Assembly (NCBI RefSeq): GCF_017815535.1
Contig: NZ_CP072596.1
Location: 2,821,614-2,885,613 of the forward strand
DNA: 64,000 nt
Reading direction: 5' to 3'
Source of the DNA: Tessaracoccus sp. MC1865
Lineage (GTDB): Bacteria > Actinomycetota > Actinomycetes > Propionibacteriales > Propionibacteriaceae
Below the pieces are notes generated by a model. That model was given only the letters and a program-made list of their open reading frames with translations. It made no database searches and had not been told where the DNA came from. The translations under genes were made by a program, and so were the position numbers. Of this stretch, positions 27,290 to 35,871 are shown in pieces. How positions within the stretch are numbered: the stretch's first letter is position 1; each line of letters opens with the position of its first letter.

Positions 27290-28363
27290 ATGCAGCTTTC
27301 GGTACTAGACCTGATCAGCGTCCGCAGGGGCCAGACGACGGCGGACAGCCTCCGGGCCAGCCGGGAGATGGCCGAGACGGCGGACCGGCTGGGCTTCACC
27401 CGGTACTGGGTGGCCGAGCACCACAACACAGACTCGGTCGCATCCACCTCCCCCGCCGTCGAGCTGATGTACCTGGGGCAGGACACGCACCAGATCCGCC
27501 TCGGCTCCGGCGGCGTGATGCTGCCCAACCACGCCCCGTTGGCCGTGGCGGAGCAGTTCTCGCTGCTGACCGCCGTGTACGGCGACCGCATCGACCTGGG
27601 CATCGGCCGCGCGCCGGGCACAGACCCCATCACGTCGGCCGCCATCCGAGGTCAGTTGGCAGGGGGCCACTTCGTGGACGCCGATGGCCGCCCCGTCGAC
27701 CCCGTGCGCGAGTTCCCCCGGAACGTCACCGACATCCTGACCCTGCTCAACCCCGAGGGCGCCGAGGTGCGGCTCCCCCACGGCCGCACCTACCACCTCC
27801 GCGCCGCCCCGGACATCCAGCACTCCCCGCAGGTGTGGCTGCTGGGTTCCAGCGACTACTCGGCGCAACTCGCCGCTGCGCTCGGCCTGCCGTACGTGTT
27901 CGCGCGCCACTTCAGCGGGCGCGGCACGCGGCAGGCGCTCGACCTGTACCGCGGCTCGTTCCAACCCACAGACAACGGTGAGGCACCGCGGACGTTCGTC
28001 ACCGTCAACGTCTGCGTGGCCGAGACGGCCGACGAGGCCTGGGAACTCGTCGAGCCCCACCTCTACACGATGGCGAAGTTCTCCACCGGCGGCGGCCTGT
28101 CGCCTTCGCCGTTCGTCGGCGCCGACGTCAAGCGGTTGCTGACCGACGACCTGCGCCGCGCCGCCCAGCCCACCCTCGACACGTGGGCGGTGGGCAATCC
28201 CGACGAGGTCGCCCACCAGTTGCGCGAAACCGCAGCCGAGTTCGGCGTGGACGAGATCATGGTCCACCCCGTCCAGGGCGCCTACGAGGGCGACGCCGCA
28301 GACCGCTGGCCGGCGAAGGTGCGCGGCTTCGAACTGCTGGCGGAGGCCCTCCTCGACAGTTGA
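27290..28363 (+). CDS. Luciferase-like (LLM class) flavin-dependent oxidoreductase
   Basis: A 357-residue TIM-barrel monooxygenase of the bacterial luciferase superfamily, using reduced FMN and O2. LGFTRYWVAEHHNTDSVASTSP and GSGGVMLPNHAPLAVAEQF are typical of the MsnO8/YhbW-type group. The GDRIDLGIGRAPGTDP loop binds the flavin phosphate. The ATG at 27290 is preceded 7 bases earlier by TACGGT; a TTG at 27263 is a less likely start. The substrate is unknown. A flavin reductase gene lies 75 bases downstream and could supply FMNH2. Confidence 0.85.
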   Translation: MQLSVLDLISVRRGQTTADSLRASREMAETADRLGFTRYWVAEHHNTDSVASTSPAVELMYLGQDTHQIRLGSGGVMLPNHAPLAVAEQFSLLTAVYGDRIDLGIGRAPGTDPITSAAIRGQLAGGHFVDADGRPVDPVREFPRNVTDILTLLNPEGAEVRLPHGRTYHLRAAPDIQHSPQVWLLGSSDYSAQLAAALGLPYVFARHFSGRGTRQALDLYRGSFQPTDNGEAPRTFVTVNVCVAETADEAWELVEPHLYTMAKFSTGGGLSPSPFVGADVKRLLTDDLRRAAQPTLDTWAVGNPDEVAHQLRETAAEFGVDEIMVHPVQGAYEGDAADRWPAKVRGFELLAEALLDS

Positions 28364-28438
28364 GCCGCCTGAGCCGCTCGGCCGCGATAGAGTCGCTGGT
28401 ATACCAACACCGTTCTCGCGCACCCGAAAGGCCCTGAC

Positions 28439-28987
28439 ATGTTGATCGGCATCGTTCTGGGCTCTGTCCGCAAGGGCCGCAAGGGCACATCCGTCGCTGA
28501 CTGGATCATGGGCCTCGCCGCGGAGCGCACCGACGCCGAGTTCGTGCTCATCGACTTGGCCAGCTACAACCTGCCGGTGCTCACCGACGAGGTGGAGCCC
28601 TTCGATTACGCGGGCAAGTACCCCGACGCCAACGTCCAGGCGTGGGCCGACGCGCTCGCCGCCTGCGACGGCTACGTGTGGCTGACCCCTGAGTACAACC
28701 ACGGCGTACCGGGCGGCTTCAAGAACGGCGTCGACCACCTCGGCATGGAGATGGCGTTCAAGCCGGTGGCGTTCGTCTCCTACGGCTTCGAGGGCGGGGT
28801 GCGCGCCGTCGAGGCGTGGCGGCCCATCCTCGCGGCGCTGCACCTGTGGGGGCTGCGCAACCAGGTGTCGCTCAACAACGCCACTGAATTCGACGGCAAC
28901 CAGGTCCGCCCCGACGCCCACCGGCCCGGGCAGCTGCAGCACCTGCTGGACGCCGTCGTGGTGGCCGCCGCGAAGCTCCTACGCTGA
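28439..28987 (+). CDS. NAD(P)H-dependent FMN reductase
   Basis: Flavodoxin-fold reductase of 182 residues. The N-terminal phosphate loop IVLGSVRKGRKG binds FMN phosphate, and TPEYNHGVPGGFKNGVDHL is the conserved family motif. It reduces FMN (or quinones/chromate in some relatives) with NAD(P)H. The ATG at 28439 follows GAAAGG. Its position directly after the luciferase-like gene suggests a two-component flavin monooxygenase system. Confidence 0.87.
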   Translation: MLIGIVLGSVRKGRKGTSVADWIMGLAAERTDAEFVLIDLASYNLPVLTDEVEPFDYAGKYPDANVQAWADALAACDGYVWLTPEYNHGVPGGFKNGVDHLGMEMAFKPVAFVSYGFEGGVRAVEAWRPILAALHLWGLRNQVSLNNATEFDGNQVRPDAHRPGQLQHLLDAVVVAAAKLLR

Positions 28988-29038
28988 CGGTGTAGACCCG
29001 CCCCATTCCAACAAACGAATCGCGATAAGGTGGTCCCC

Positions 29039-31096
29039 GTGACCAAAAGTGTTTATATTGCCTCGTCGGAGCGGCTGGTCAGTAAGTCGTCCATCGCCCT
29101 GGGCGTGATCGACCTGTTCGCTCGCCAGGTGCGCTCGGTGGGCGTCTTCCGCCCGCTCGTGCACTCCCTCGACGCTGACGCAGTGACCCAGGCCCTCCTT
29201 TCGCCGAAGGGCGTCAACCAGTCGCTGGAGTCCGCCGTGGGCGTGACCTACGCCGATTACGCCGCGGATCCGGACCAGGCGATCGACACCATCGTCGCGA
29301 AGTACAGCGAGCTGTCGGAGAACCGCGACGCCGTGGTCATCGTCGGTTCGGACTACGACGACTTCGAGTCGGCCTTGGAGCTGGACCACAACGCCGTCAT
29401 CGCCGCCAACCTCAACTCGCCCGTGATATTCGTGGCACGCGCCAAGGACCGCTCGGCCGAGCAGGTCCAGCGGATGACCGAGTCCGCCGTCGATGCGTTC
29501 GAGTCGCGGCACAACACCGTCATCGCGCTGATCGCGACGCATGCCGACGAGGGCCGGGAGGCCGAGGTCGCCGATGCGCTGCACAGGGTCCGTGAAGCCG
29601 TGGTCGCCGTGCTGCCGGACAGCCCCGTGCTGCGCGCCCCCTCCGTCGGCGCCCAGTTCGCCGCCGTCGGCGCCACCCAGTGGCTGGGGCAGAGCGAGTT
29701 CCTGGCGCACGAGTCGCTGCACACCATCGTGGGCGGCATGACGCTGCCCAACCTGCTGCCCTACCTGAAGCGTGAATCCACCGTCATCATGCCGGCGGAC
29801 CGCCTCGACCTGCTCCCCGGCCTCGTGATGGCGCACCGCTCGCCGCACTACGGCCCGCTGTCGGCGATGGTGCTGACCGGCGGTTTCGAGATCCCGGAAT
29901 CGGTGTCGAAGCTGTTCACGGATTCGACGATCGACCTGCCCATCGCGGTCACCAAGGGCGACACCTTCTCCACCGCCGTGAAGCTGCAGGGCGTGCGCGG
30001 CACGTCCACCAGCTCCCCCCGCAAGATCGAGGTGTCGCGGGCCCTGTTCTCGCAGTACGTCGACGAGAGTGCGCTGCTGGAGAAGATCGACCTCACCACC
30101 ACGGACATCCGCACGCCCACCATGTTCGAGTTCCAGATCATGCAGATGGCCCGGGCCAACAAGCAGCGCATCGTGCTGCCGGAGGCCACGGACGACCGCA
30201 TCCTCGAGGCCGCGGACATCGTGCTGCAGCGCTCCGTCGCAGACATCATCCTGCTGGGCGACGTGGCGCGCATCAGCCAGCGCGCCTCGGAGCTGGGCCT
30301 CAACCTCTCCGACGCCACCGTCGTCAACCCGGAGGACCCGGAGCTGGTCGAGCAGTTCGCGGCGGAATACGCCAGGCTGCGCGCCCACAAGGGCGTCACC
30401 ATCGAGCAGGCCCGCCAGCGGATCACGGACCCGTCCTACTTCGCCACCATGATGGTCCACCTGGACATGGCCGACGGCATGGTGTCGGGCGCGATCAACA
30501 CCACCGCCGCGACCATCCGGCCGTCGCTGGAGTTCATCAAGACCAAGCCTGAGGTCTCCGTCGTGTCGGGTTCGTTCCTGATGTGCATGAGCAACCGCGT
30601 GTTGGTCTACGCCGACTGCGCCGTCAACCCGGATCCCACCCCCGAGCAGCTGGCGGACATCGCCATCACCTCGGCGGCCACCGCCGCGAACTTCGGCATC
30701 GAGCCCCGCGTGGCCCTGCTGTCGTACTCGACGGGCGACTCGGGTTCCGGCGCAGACGTCGACAAGGTGCGCGAGGCCACCCGCCTGGTGCGCGAGCGCG
30801 CGCCGCAGCTGAAGGTCGAGGGCCCCATCCAGTTCGACGCCGCCGTCGACGAGGTGGTCGCCGCCAAGAAGATGCCCAACTCGGAGGTCGCGGGGCGTGC
30901 CACCGTGTTCATCTTCCCGGACCTCAACACGGGCAACAACACCTACAAGGCCGTGCAGCGCACCTCCGGCGCCATCGCCATCGGCCCCGTGCTGCAGGGC
31001 CTCCGCAAGCCGGTCAACGACCTGTCGCGCGGCGCCCTCGTGGACGACATCGTGTCGACCATCACCATCACCGCCATCCAGGCCCAGACCAACTGA
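29039..31096 (+). CDS. pta: Phosphate acetyltransferase
   Basis: Long-form Pta (685 residues) that converts acetyl-CoA plus phosphate to acetyl phosphate. It has an N-terminal BioD-like domain (1-230), a central DRTGG domain (about 230-340), and a C-terminal PTA_PTB catalytic domain (ADGMVSGAINTTAATIRPSLEFIKT, SYSTGDSGSGADVDKV, GRATVFIFPDLNTGN). The N-terminal P-loop is degenerate: SERLVSKSS replaces the usual GxxxxGKS/T, so nucleotide sensing may be lost. GTG at 29039 is chosen because AAGG lies 8 bases upstream. Forms an operon with ackA. Confidence 0.94.
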   Translation: MTKSVYIASSERLVSKSSIALGVIDLFARQVRSVGVFRPLVHSLDADAVTQALLSPKGVNQSLESAVGVTYADYAADPDQAIDTIVAKYSELSENRDAVVIVGSDYDDFESALELDHNAVIAANLNSPVIFVARAKDRSAEQVQRMTESAVDAFESRHNTVIALIATHADEGREAEVADALHRVREAVVAVLPDSPVLRAPSVGAQFAAVGATQWLGQSEFLAHESLHTIVGGMTLPNLLPYLKRESTVIMPADRLDLLPGLVMAHRSPHYGPLSAMVLTGGFEIPESVSKLFTDSTIDLPIAVTKGDTFSTAVKLQGVRGTSTSSPRKIEVSRALFSQYVDESALLEKIDLTTTDIRTPTMFEFQIMQMARANKQRIVLPEATDDRILEAADIVLQRSVADIILLGDVARISQRASELGLNLSDATVVNPEDPELVEQFAAEYARLRAHKGVTIEQARQRITDPSYFATMMVHLDMADGMVSGAINTTAATIRPSLEFIKTKPEVSVVSGSFLMCMSNRVLVYADCAVNPDPTPEQLADIAITSAATAANFGIEPRVALLSYSTGDSGSGADVDKVREATRLVRERAPQLKVEGPIQFDAAVDEVVAAKKMPNSEVAGRATVFIFPDLNTGNNTYKAVQRTSGAIAIGPVLQGLRKPVNDLSRGALVDDIVSTITITAIQAQTN

Positions 31097-31105
31097 GCCA
31101 GGAAC

Positions 31106-31138
31106 CGACGCGGCAGGGTCCCCCACCCTGCCGCGTCG
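31106..31138 (+). terminator. Perfect 14-bp hairpin between pta and ackA
   Basis: CGACGCGGCAGGGT pairs perfectly with ACCCTGCCGCGTCG around a CCCCC loop, 9 bases after the pta stop. No T tract follows, so it may be a partial terminator, an RNA-processing or an mRNA-stabilising element that sets the pta:ackA ratio. Confidence 0.55.
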
Positions 31139-31169
31139 TTCATCACCACCACCCAATAAAGGAAGCGCC

Positions 31170-32354
31170 ATGAGCCAGCCGATCCTCCTGCTCAACTGCG
31201 GATCGTCGTCGATCAAGTACCAGCTACTCGATCCGGGGGTGGGCTCGCCGCAGGCGGTCGGCATCGTGCAGCGCATCGGTCTCGAGGTCGGCACCATCAC
31301 CCACGAGGTGGGCGATGAGGAGTACCACGAGGCCCGCCCGTTCGCGGACCACACCGAGGCAGTGGCCGCCGTCGTGAAGATGTTCACGGACCACGGGCCT
31401 AGCCTCGACGACGTGGTGGCCGTGGGTCACCGCACGGTGCACGGTGGCGCCACCTTCATCGAGTCGGTGCTGATCGACGACAGCGTCATCGACAAGCTCG
31501 TGGAGCTGTCGGACCTGGCGCCGCTGCACAACCCGCCCGGCATCGCCGGCATCAACGCCGCCAAGGAGGTCCTGCCGGACGTCCCGCACGTGGCCATCTT
31601 CGACACGGCGTTCTTCTCCACCCTCCCGGCCGAGGCCTACACCTACGCCATCGACTACGACACCGCGCAGCGCCTGGGCGTGCGCCGCTACGGCTTCCAC
31701 GGCACCTCGCACAGCTACGTGTCGAAGAAGGCCGCGGAGTTCCTGGGTAAGCCCATCGAAGACCTCAAGACCATCGTCTGCCACCTCGGCAACGGCGCCT
31801 CGATCTCCGCCGTCGACGGCGGGGTCGCCATCGACACCTCCATGGGCCTCACCCCGCTGGAGGGCCTCGTCATGGGCACCCGTTCCGGCGACGTCGACCC
31901 CGGTCTGCACAAGTACCTGGTGCGCAGCGGCATGACCATCGACGAGGTGGACAACCTGCTCAACAAGAAGTCCGGCATGGGCGGCCTCTGCGGGTTCACC
32001 GACATGCGCGACGTGCAGACGGCCATCCTGGAGGGCGACGAGCGCGCGCAGCTGGCGCTCGACGTCTATGTGCACCGGCTACTGAAGTACATCGGCTCCT
32101 ACATCGCCGTGCTGGGCGGGGTCGACGCCCTGGTGTTCACCGCCGGTGTCGGCGAGAACGCGGCGCACGTGCGTCGCCCCGTGATCGAGCGCCTGAAGAA
32201 CCTGGGCTTCGAACTCGACCAGGCCGCCAACGACGCCCGGTCGAAGGAGCCGCGTGAGATCTCAACGCCGGAGTCCAGGGTCCGCGTGCTGGTGATCCCG
32301 ACCAACGAGGAACTGGCCATGGCGCAGGAGACCCTCGAGGTCATCTCCCGCTGA
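31170..32354 (+). CDS. ackA: Acetate kinase
   Basis: Makes ATP and acetate from acetyl phosphate and ADP; 394 residues. LLLNCGSSSIKYQLL is the N-terminal ASKHA phosphate loop, GFHGTSHSYVSKKA the catalytic-histidine motif, HLGNGASISAV phosphate 2, and PLEGLVMGTRSGDVDP the substrate arginine segment. AAAGGA precedes the ATG at 31170. It lies 73 bases after pta, giving the standard acetate overflow/ATP-yield module, reversible for acetate use. Confidence 0.96.
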   Translation: MSQPILLLNCGSSSIKYQLLDPGVGSPQAVGIVQRIGLEVGTITHEVGDEEYHEARPFADHTEAVAAVVKMFTDHGPSLDDVVAVGHRTVHGGATFIESVLIDDSVIDKLVELSDLAPLHNPPGIAGINAAKEVLPDVPHVAIFDTAFFSTLPAEAYTYAIDYDTAQRLGVRRYGFHGTSHSYVSKKAAEFLGKPIEDLKTIVCHLGNGASISAVDGGVAIDTSMGLTPLEGLVMGTRSGDVDPGLHKYLVRSGMTIDEVDNLLNKKSGMGGLCGFTDMRDVQTAILEGDERAQLALDVYVHRLLKYIGSYIAVLGGVDALVFTAGVGENAAHVRRPVIERLKNLGFELDQAANDARSKEPREISTPESRVRVLVIPTNEELAMAQETLEVISR

Positions 32355-32362
32355 GCAAAGCC

Positions 32363-32429
32363 CTTCAGGGGGTGGTGTCGCGCACACCGGGCCGAACGGT
32401 CCGCGTCTGCGCGAGATCGCCCCCTGAAG
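32363..32429 (+). terminator. Terminator hairpin after ackA
   Basis: Arms 32363-32384 and 32408-32429 pair over 22 positions with two G-U wobbles and one mismatch. They enclose a 23-base loop and are followed by a C/T-rich stretch ending TTTTT. This is the most terminator-like structure in the window and separates ackA from the lipid operon. Confidence 0.65.
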
Positions 32430-32546
32430 CATTTCCAGCCCCCTTTTTGTAGCTCTCCGACAACCGCGGGCCCCGCCGTTGTGGGATTACCACAAACCCC
32501 GCTCAGCAACGCCCGACACGCTTCGCGAGCCCCACCCCCAGTGGCG

Positions 32547-32552
32547 TACCTT
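32547..32552 (+). promoter_or_regulatory. -10 element for leaderless SDR gene (lipid operon)
   Basis: TACCTT ends 7 bases before the ATG at 32560, so the three-gene lipid operon would start with a leaderless message. Confidence 0.5.
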
Positions 32553-32559
32553 TGACCTC

Positions 32560-33333
32560 ATGGCTTCAGCTTTGATCACGGGTGGCACTTCCGGCATCGG
32601 TCTCGCGTTCGCGCAGGAGTTGGCCAGGCGTGGCACCAACCTGATCTTGGTGGCCCGCGACACTGCCCGCCTCGAGGCCGTCGCGGCCGAGTTGAACGGC
32701 CAGTTCGGCGTCGAGGTCGAGACGATTCAGGCGGATCTGTCAGAGCGGGCCGACATGCTGCGCATCGGTGAGCGGCTCGAGGACCTCAGCCGCCCCGTCG
32801 ACATCCTGATCAACAACGCCGGGTTCGGCCTCCACTCCACGTCGCTGAACCCCGACGAGGTGGAACTCAACACCAACGCCATCGAGGTCATGTGCGTGGC
32901 GGTGTTCATCCTCAGCGGCTCCGCCGCCCGCGCCATGAAGACCCGCGGGCACGGCCAGATCATCACGGTGGCGTCCTCGTCGTCGTCGATCTTCTCCGGC
33001 AACTACTCCGCCATCAAGGCCTGGGCGCGCACGTTCTCGAACTCCCTGGCCCTGGAGCTGAGCGGCACCGGCGTCACCGCCACCGCGCTGCTCCCCGGCT
33101 GGGTCAAGACGGAGTTCCACCAGCGGGCAGGCATCAACGCTTCCAAGCTGCCAGGCATCGTGTGGATCGACGCGGACAAGCTCGTGCGCACCGCCCTCGA
33201 CGACTCCGCCAAGGGCCGCTTCGAGTCGGTGCCGGACTGGAAGTGGAAGACCGCCATGTTCCTCGCGGATCACGGTCCGCGCTCCTTCACCCGCTGGTTC
33301 TCGAAGAAGCTGTCCGCCTCGAGGAAGCACTGA
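32560..33333 (+). CDS. Short-chain dehydrogenase/reductase, candidate acyl/alkyl-DHAP reductase
   Basis: Classical SDR of the DltE/COG0300 type, 257 residues. NADP(H)-binding TGGTSGIG at 7-14, NNAG at 85-88, catalytic Ser run at 139-143, Tyr149 and Lys153 (YSAIK). A hydrophobic-basic C-terminus (KWKTAMFLADHG..KKLSASRKH) could touch the membrane. One base separates its stop from the acyltransferase GTG, and the alkyl-DHAP-synthase-like gene follows, so a role in reducing a 1-acyl/alkyl-dihydroxyacetone phosphate or a fatty acyl substrate is inferred. The fold alone does not fix the substrate. Confidence 0.8.
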   Translation: MASALITGGTSGIGLAFAQELARRGTNLILVARDTARLEAVAAELNGQFGVEVETIQADLSERADMLRIGERLEDLSRPVDILINNAGFGLHSTSLNPDEVELNTNAIEVMCVAVFILSGSAARAMKTRGHGQIITVASSSSSIFSGNYSAIKAWARTFSNSLALELSGTGVTATALLPGWVKTEFHQRAGINASKLPGIVWIDADKLVRTALDDSAKGRFESVPDWKWKTAMFLADHGPRSFTRWFSKKLSASRKH

Positions 33334-33334
33334 C

Positions 33335-34141
33335 GTGGCCGCCGAACTCGAATCGGGCAACTCGCGCTACACCTCCAAGGTGCAGGCGACGACGCGCCAG
33401 ACCGCCCAGATGCTGGTGCTCAAGCCCGCGCTGATGCGGCTGCTGCGGGTCCATGTGCACGGCGCCAGCAACCTCGACACCCTCGACGGCGCCTTCATCG
33501 TGTTCGGCAACCACTCCTCCCACCTCGACGCCCCACTCATCCTGGCCTCGCTGCCCACCCGCCTCTCGAAGCGCGTCGCCACCGGGGCGGCGGGCGACTT
33601 CTTCTTCGGCAACTGGTTCAAGTCCATGTCGATGGCGCTGTTCATGAACGGCTTCCCGATCGACCGCGGCAAGGGCGGCAAGGGCAGGCGCGGCATGTCC
33701 GGCCAGCTGTTGTCTGACGGCGTCCCGTTGCTGCTGTTTCCCGAGGGCACGCGTTCCCGCACCGGCGCGATGGGCAAGTACGTCCCCGGCGTCGCGTCGC
33801 TGTGCATCTCGCGCGGCGTGCCGGCGCTGCCGGTGGCCCTCGTCGGCGCCTTCGAGGCCTGGCCGTCGAAGCAGAAGCACCTCCCCAAGGGCCGGCCCGA
33901 GGTGCACGTCGTGTTCGGACGGCCCATGACGCCGCGGCCCGGCGAGATCGCCCACGAATTCAACGAGCGGATGCGCCGCCAGGTGCTGGAGCTCCATGAC
34001 ACGACCGCGCGCGCTTACGGTAAGAAGACGCTCGCGGAGTATGAGCGTAATGTGGCGCTCGAACGCGCACAGGAGACGGAAATCGCGACTCTGGCTGAAC
34101 ATGCCCGGGAGCAGGCCGACAAGCAGGAGGATCCTCAATGA
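33335..34141 (+). CDS. PlsC-type (lyso)phospholipid/DHAP acyltransferase
   Basis: Glycerolipid acyltransferase of 268 residues. The catalytic HX4D motif is His60-Asp65 in GNHSSHLDAP, and motif III FPEGTRSRTG is at 135-144 with Glu137 binding the phosphate. It transfers an acyl chain from acyl-CoA or acyl-ACP to a glycerol- or dihydroxyacetone-phosphate acceptor. GTG start, one base after the SDR; its TGA overlaps the ATG of the next gene (ATGA). In this operon the plausible acceptor is dihydroxyacetone phosphate, which would supply the alkyl-DHAP-synthase-like enzyme; lysophosphatidate is the conventional alternative. Confidence 0.88.
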   Translation: MAAELESGNSRYTSKVQATTRQTAQMLVLKPALMRLLRVHVHGASNLDTLDGAFIVFGNHSSHLDAPLILASLPTRLSKRVATGAAGDFFFGNWFKSMSMALFMNGFPIDRGKGGKGRRGMSGQLLSDGVPLLLFPEGTRSRTGAMGKYVPGVASLCISRGVPALPVALVGAFEAWPSKQKHLPKGRPEVHVVFGRPMTPRPGEIAHEFNERMRRQVLELHDTTARAYGKKTLAEYERNVALERAQETEIATLAEHAREQADKQEDPQ

Positions 34142-35850
34142 TCGAGGGCGTCAAGCAGCAGAAGTGGTGGGGCTGGGGCGAAGAAGGCCATAGCTTCGGC
34201 TACAAGGACAAGCCGAAGTTCGCACCCTTCGTCATGAATAGGGTCGGCGTCGACATCGACGAACCCGTCAAACCCGTCCCGCCCTTCTCCTCCCTCGAGG
34301 TGCCGGCCTCCCAGCTCTCAGAGTCGCTGCGCACGAGCCTCGTCGCCATCCTGGGCGAGAAGTACGTGCAGACCGACGACGAGACCCGCGTCGTCCACGC
34401 GTTCGGCAAGGGTGTGCGTGACCTGGTGCGCGTGCGCCGCGGCCAGCTCGGCCGCGTACCCGACGTGGTGCTCTACCCCGGCACCCAGCGTGAGGTCGAA
34501 CGACTCGTGGACGCCGTCGTCGACGCCGACGCCGTGCTGATCCCGTTCGGCGGCGGCTCCAACATCGTGGCCGCCCTGGAGGCCATGCCCGGTGAGTCGC
34601 GGCAGGTCGTCTCGGTCAACCTCGGCCGGATGAACAAGGTGCTGGAGATCGACGAGGTCTCGGGCCTTGCGCACATCCAGGCCGGCGTCTTCGGCCCCGA
34701 CATGGAGGACCAGCTCCAGGCTCGCGGCTGGACGCTGGGGCACCACCCCGATTCGTTCGTGTGGTCCACGCTCGGCGGGTGGATCGCCACCCGCTCGTCG
34801 GGCATGCAGTCCGACAAGTACGGCGACATCGCCGACATCACCCGCGGCCTCACCATGGTGATGCCCGGCCAGGTGCTGACGCTGCGCCCCCTCCCGTCCA
34901 CCTCGTCCGGCCCGTCCGTGCGCGAGATGGTGCTGGGCTCCGAGGGTCGCCTGGGCGTCATCACGTCCGCGTGGGTCAACGTGCACCGCGTGCCGGAGGT
35001 GCGCGAGATCCAGGCGTACTTCTACGCCACCTACGCAGACGGCCTCAAGGCCTGCCGCGAGATCGTCGAATCCGACGCGGAGGTCATGATGGCCCGCGTC
35101 TCGGATGCTCTCGAAACCGAATACATCATGGCCAACGGCAAGAAGGGCAGCAAGGTCTCGTCGCTGATCAGCAAGGGCATCAAGAAGCTGATGGAACAGA
35201 AGGGCTGGGACCTCAGCCAGATCGCCATGAGCTTCGTAGGCTTCGAGGGCTCGGCCAGCCACGTGCGCTACCTGAAGGGCATCGTCGGAAAGATCGTGCG
35301 CAACAACGGCGGCATGGGCGTCGGCAAGGGCCCGGGCGCGCTGTACGACCAGAAGAAGTACGACACCCCCTACCTGCGCGACTTCATGCTGGACCACGGC
35401 CTGGTCTGCGACGTCTCCGAGACGACGACCCCCTGGGCCTTCGCGGAGCAGATCCACACCAACGCCACGGACGCCTTCTACCAGGTGATGGACGACCTGG
35501 GCCTGCGGGGCGTCGTGTTCTGCCACCTCAGCCACTCGTACCACTCGGGCGCGTGCCAGTACTTCACCTTCGCCATCAACGACGACTCCGAGAGCAATCT
35601 CGTGACCTACGACCTGGCCAAGCGCGCCATCCAGCAGGCGTTCATGGACAACCATGGCACGGTGTCGCACCACCACGGCGTCGGTGAGGAGCACAGCCCC
35701 TGGATGGAGCAGGACATCTCCCCCGCGGGCGTGTTCATCCAGAGCAAGCTGTTCGACGGCGTGGATCCGGGCCGCAACTTCAACCCGGGCAAGATCGTCC
35801 ACGAGGGCGCGCCGGGCATTTCGACGAACTCAGCAGACCACGTCGGCTGA
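34138..35850 (+). CDS. Alkyldihydroxyacetonephosphate synthase-like FAD enzyme
   Basis: FAD-binding oxidase/transferase (PCMH type), 570 residues. It follows the alkylglycerone-phosphate synthase plan: N-terminal KWWGWGEEG motif at 9-17, FAD pyrophosphate loop PFGGGSNIV at 136-144, STLGGWIATRSSGMQSDKYGD near 210-230, GSEGRLGVIT at 267-276, Tyr468 in SHSYHSGACQYF, and the His triplet at 511-513 (SHHHGVGEEH) that is essential in animal AGPS. AGPS swaps the acyl chain of acyl-DHAP for a fatty alcohol, making the ether bond. All key positions I can see are kept, so ether-lipid synthesis is likely; D-lactate/glycolate dehydrogenases are related but lack the WGWG and HHH features together. Confidence 0.85.
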   Translation: MIEGVKQQKWWGWGEEGHSFGYKDKPKFAPFVMNRVGVDIDEPVKPVPPFSSLEVPASQLSESLRTSLVAILGEKYVQTDDETRVVHAFGKGVRDLVRVRRGQLGRVPDVVLYPGTQREVERLVDAVVDADAVLIPFGGGSNIVAALEAMPGESRQVVSVNLGRMNKVLEIDEVSGLAHIQAGVFGPDMEDQLQARGWTLGHHPDSFVWSTLGGWIATRSSGMQSDKYGDIADITRGLTMVMPGQVLTLRPLPSTSSGPSVREMVLGSEGRLGVITSAWVNVHRVPEVREIQAYFYATYADGLKACREIVESDAEVMMARVSDALETEYIMANGKKGSKVSSLISKGIKKLMEQKGWDLSQIAMSFVGFEGSASHVRYLKGIVGKIVRNNGGMGVGKGPGALYDQKKYDTPYLRDFMLDHGLVCDVSETTTPWAFAEQIHTNATDAFYQVMDDLGLRGVVFCHLSHSYHSGACQYFTFAINDDSESNLVTYDLAKRAIQQAFMDNHGTVSHHHGVGEEHSPWMEQDISPAGVFIQSKLFDGVDPGRNFNPGKIVHEGAPGISTNSADHVG

Positions 35851-35871
35851 CGCCTGCCGGGGCCACGTGGC

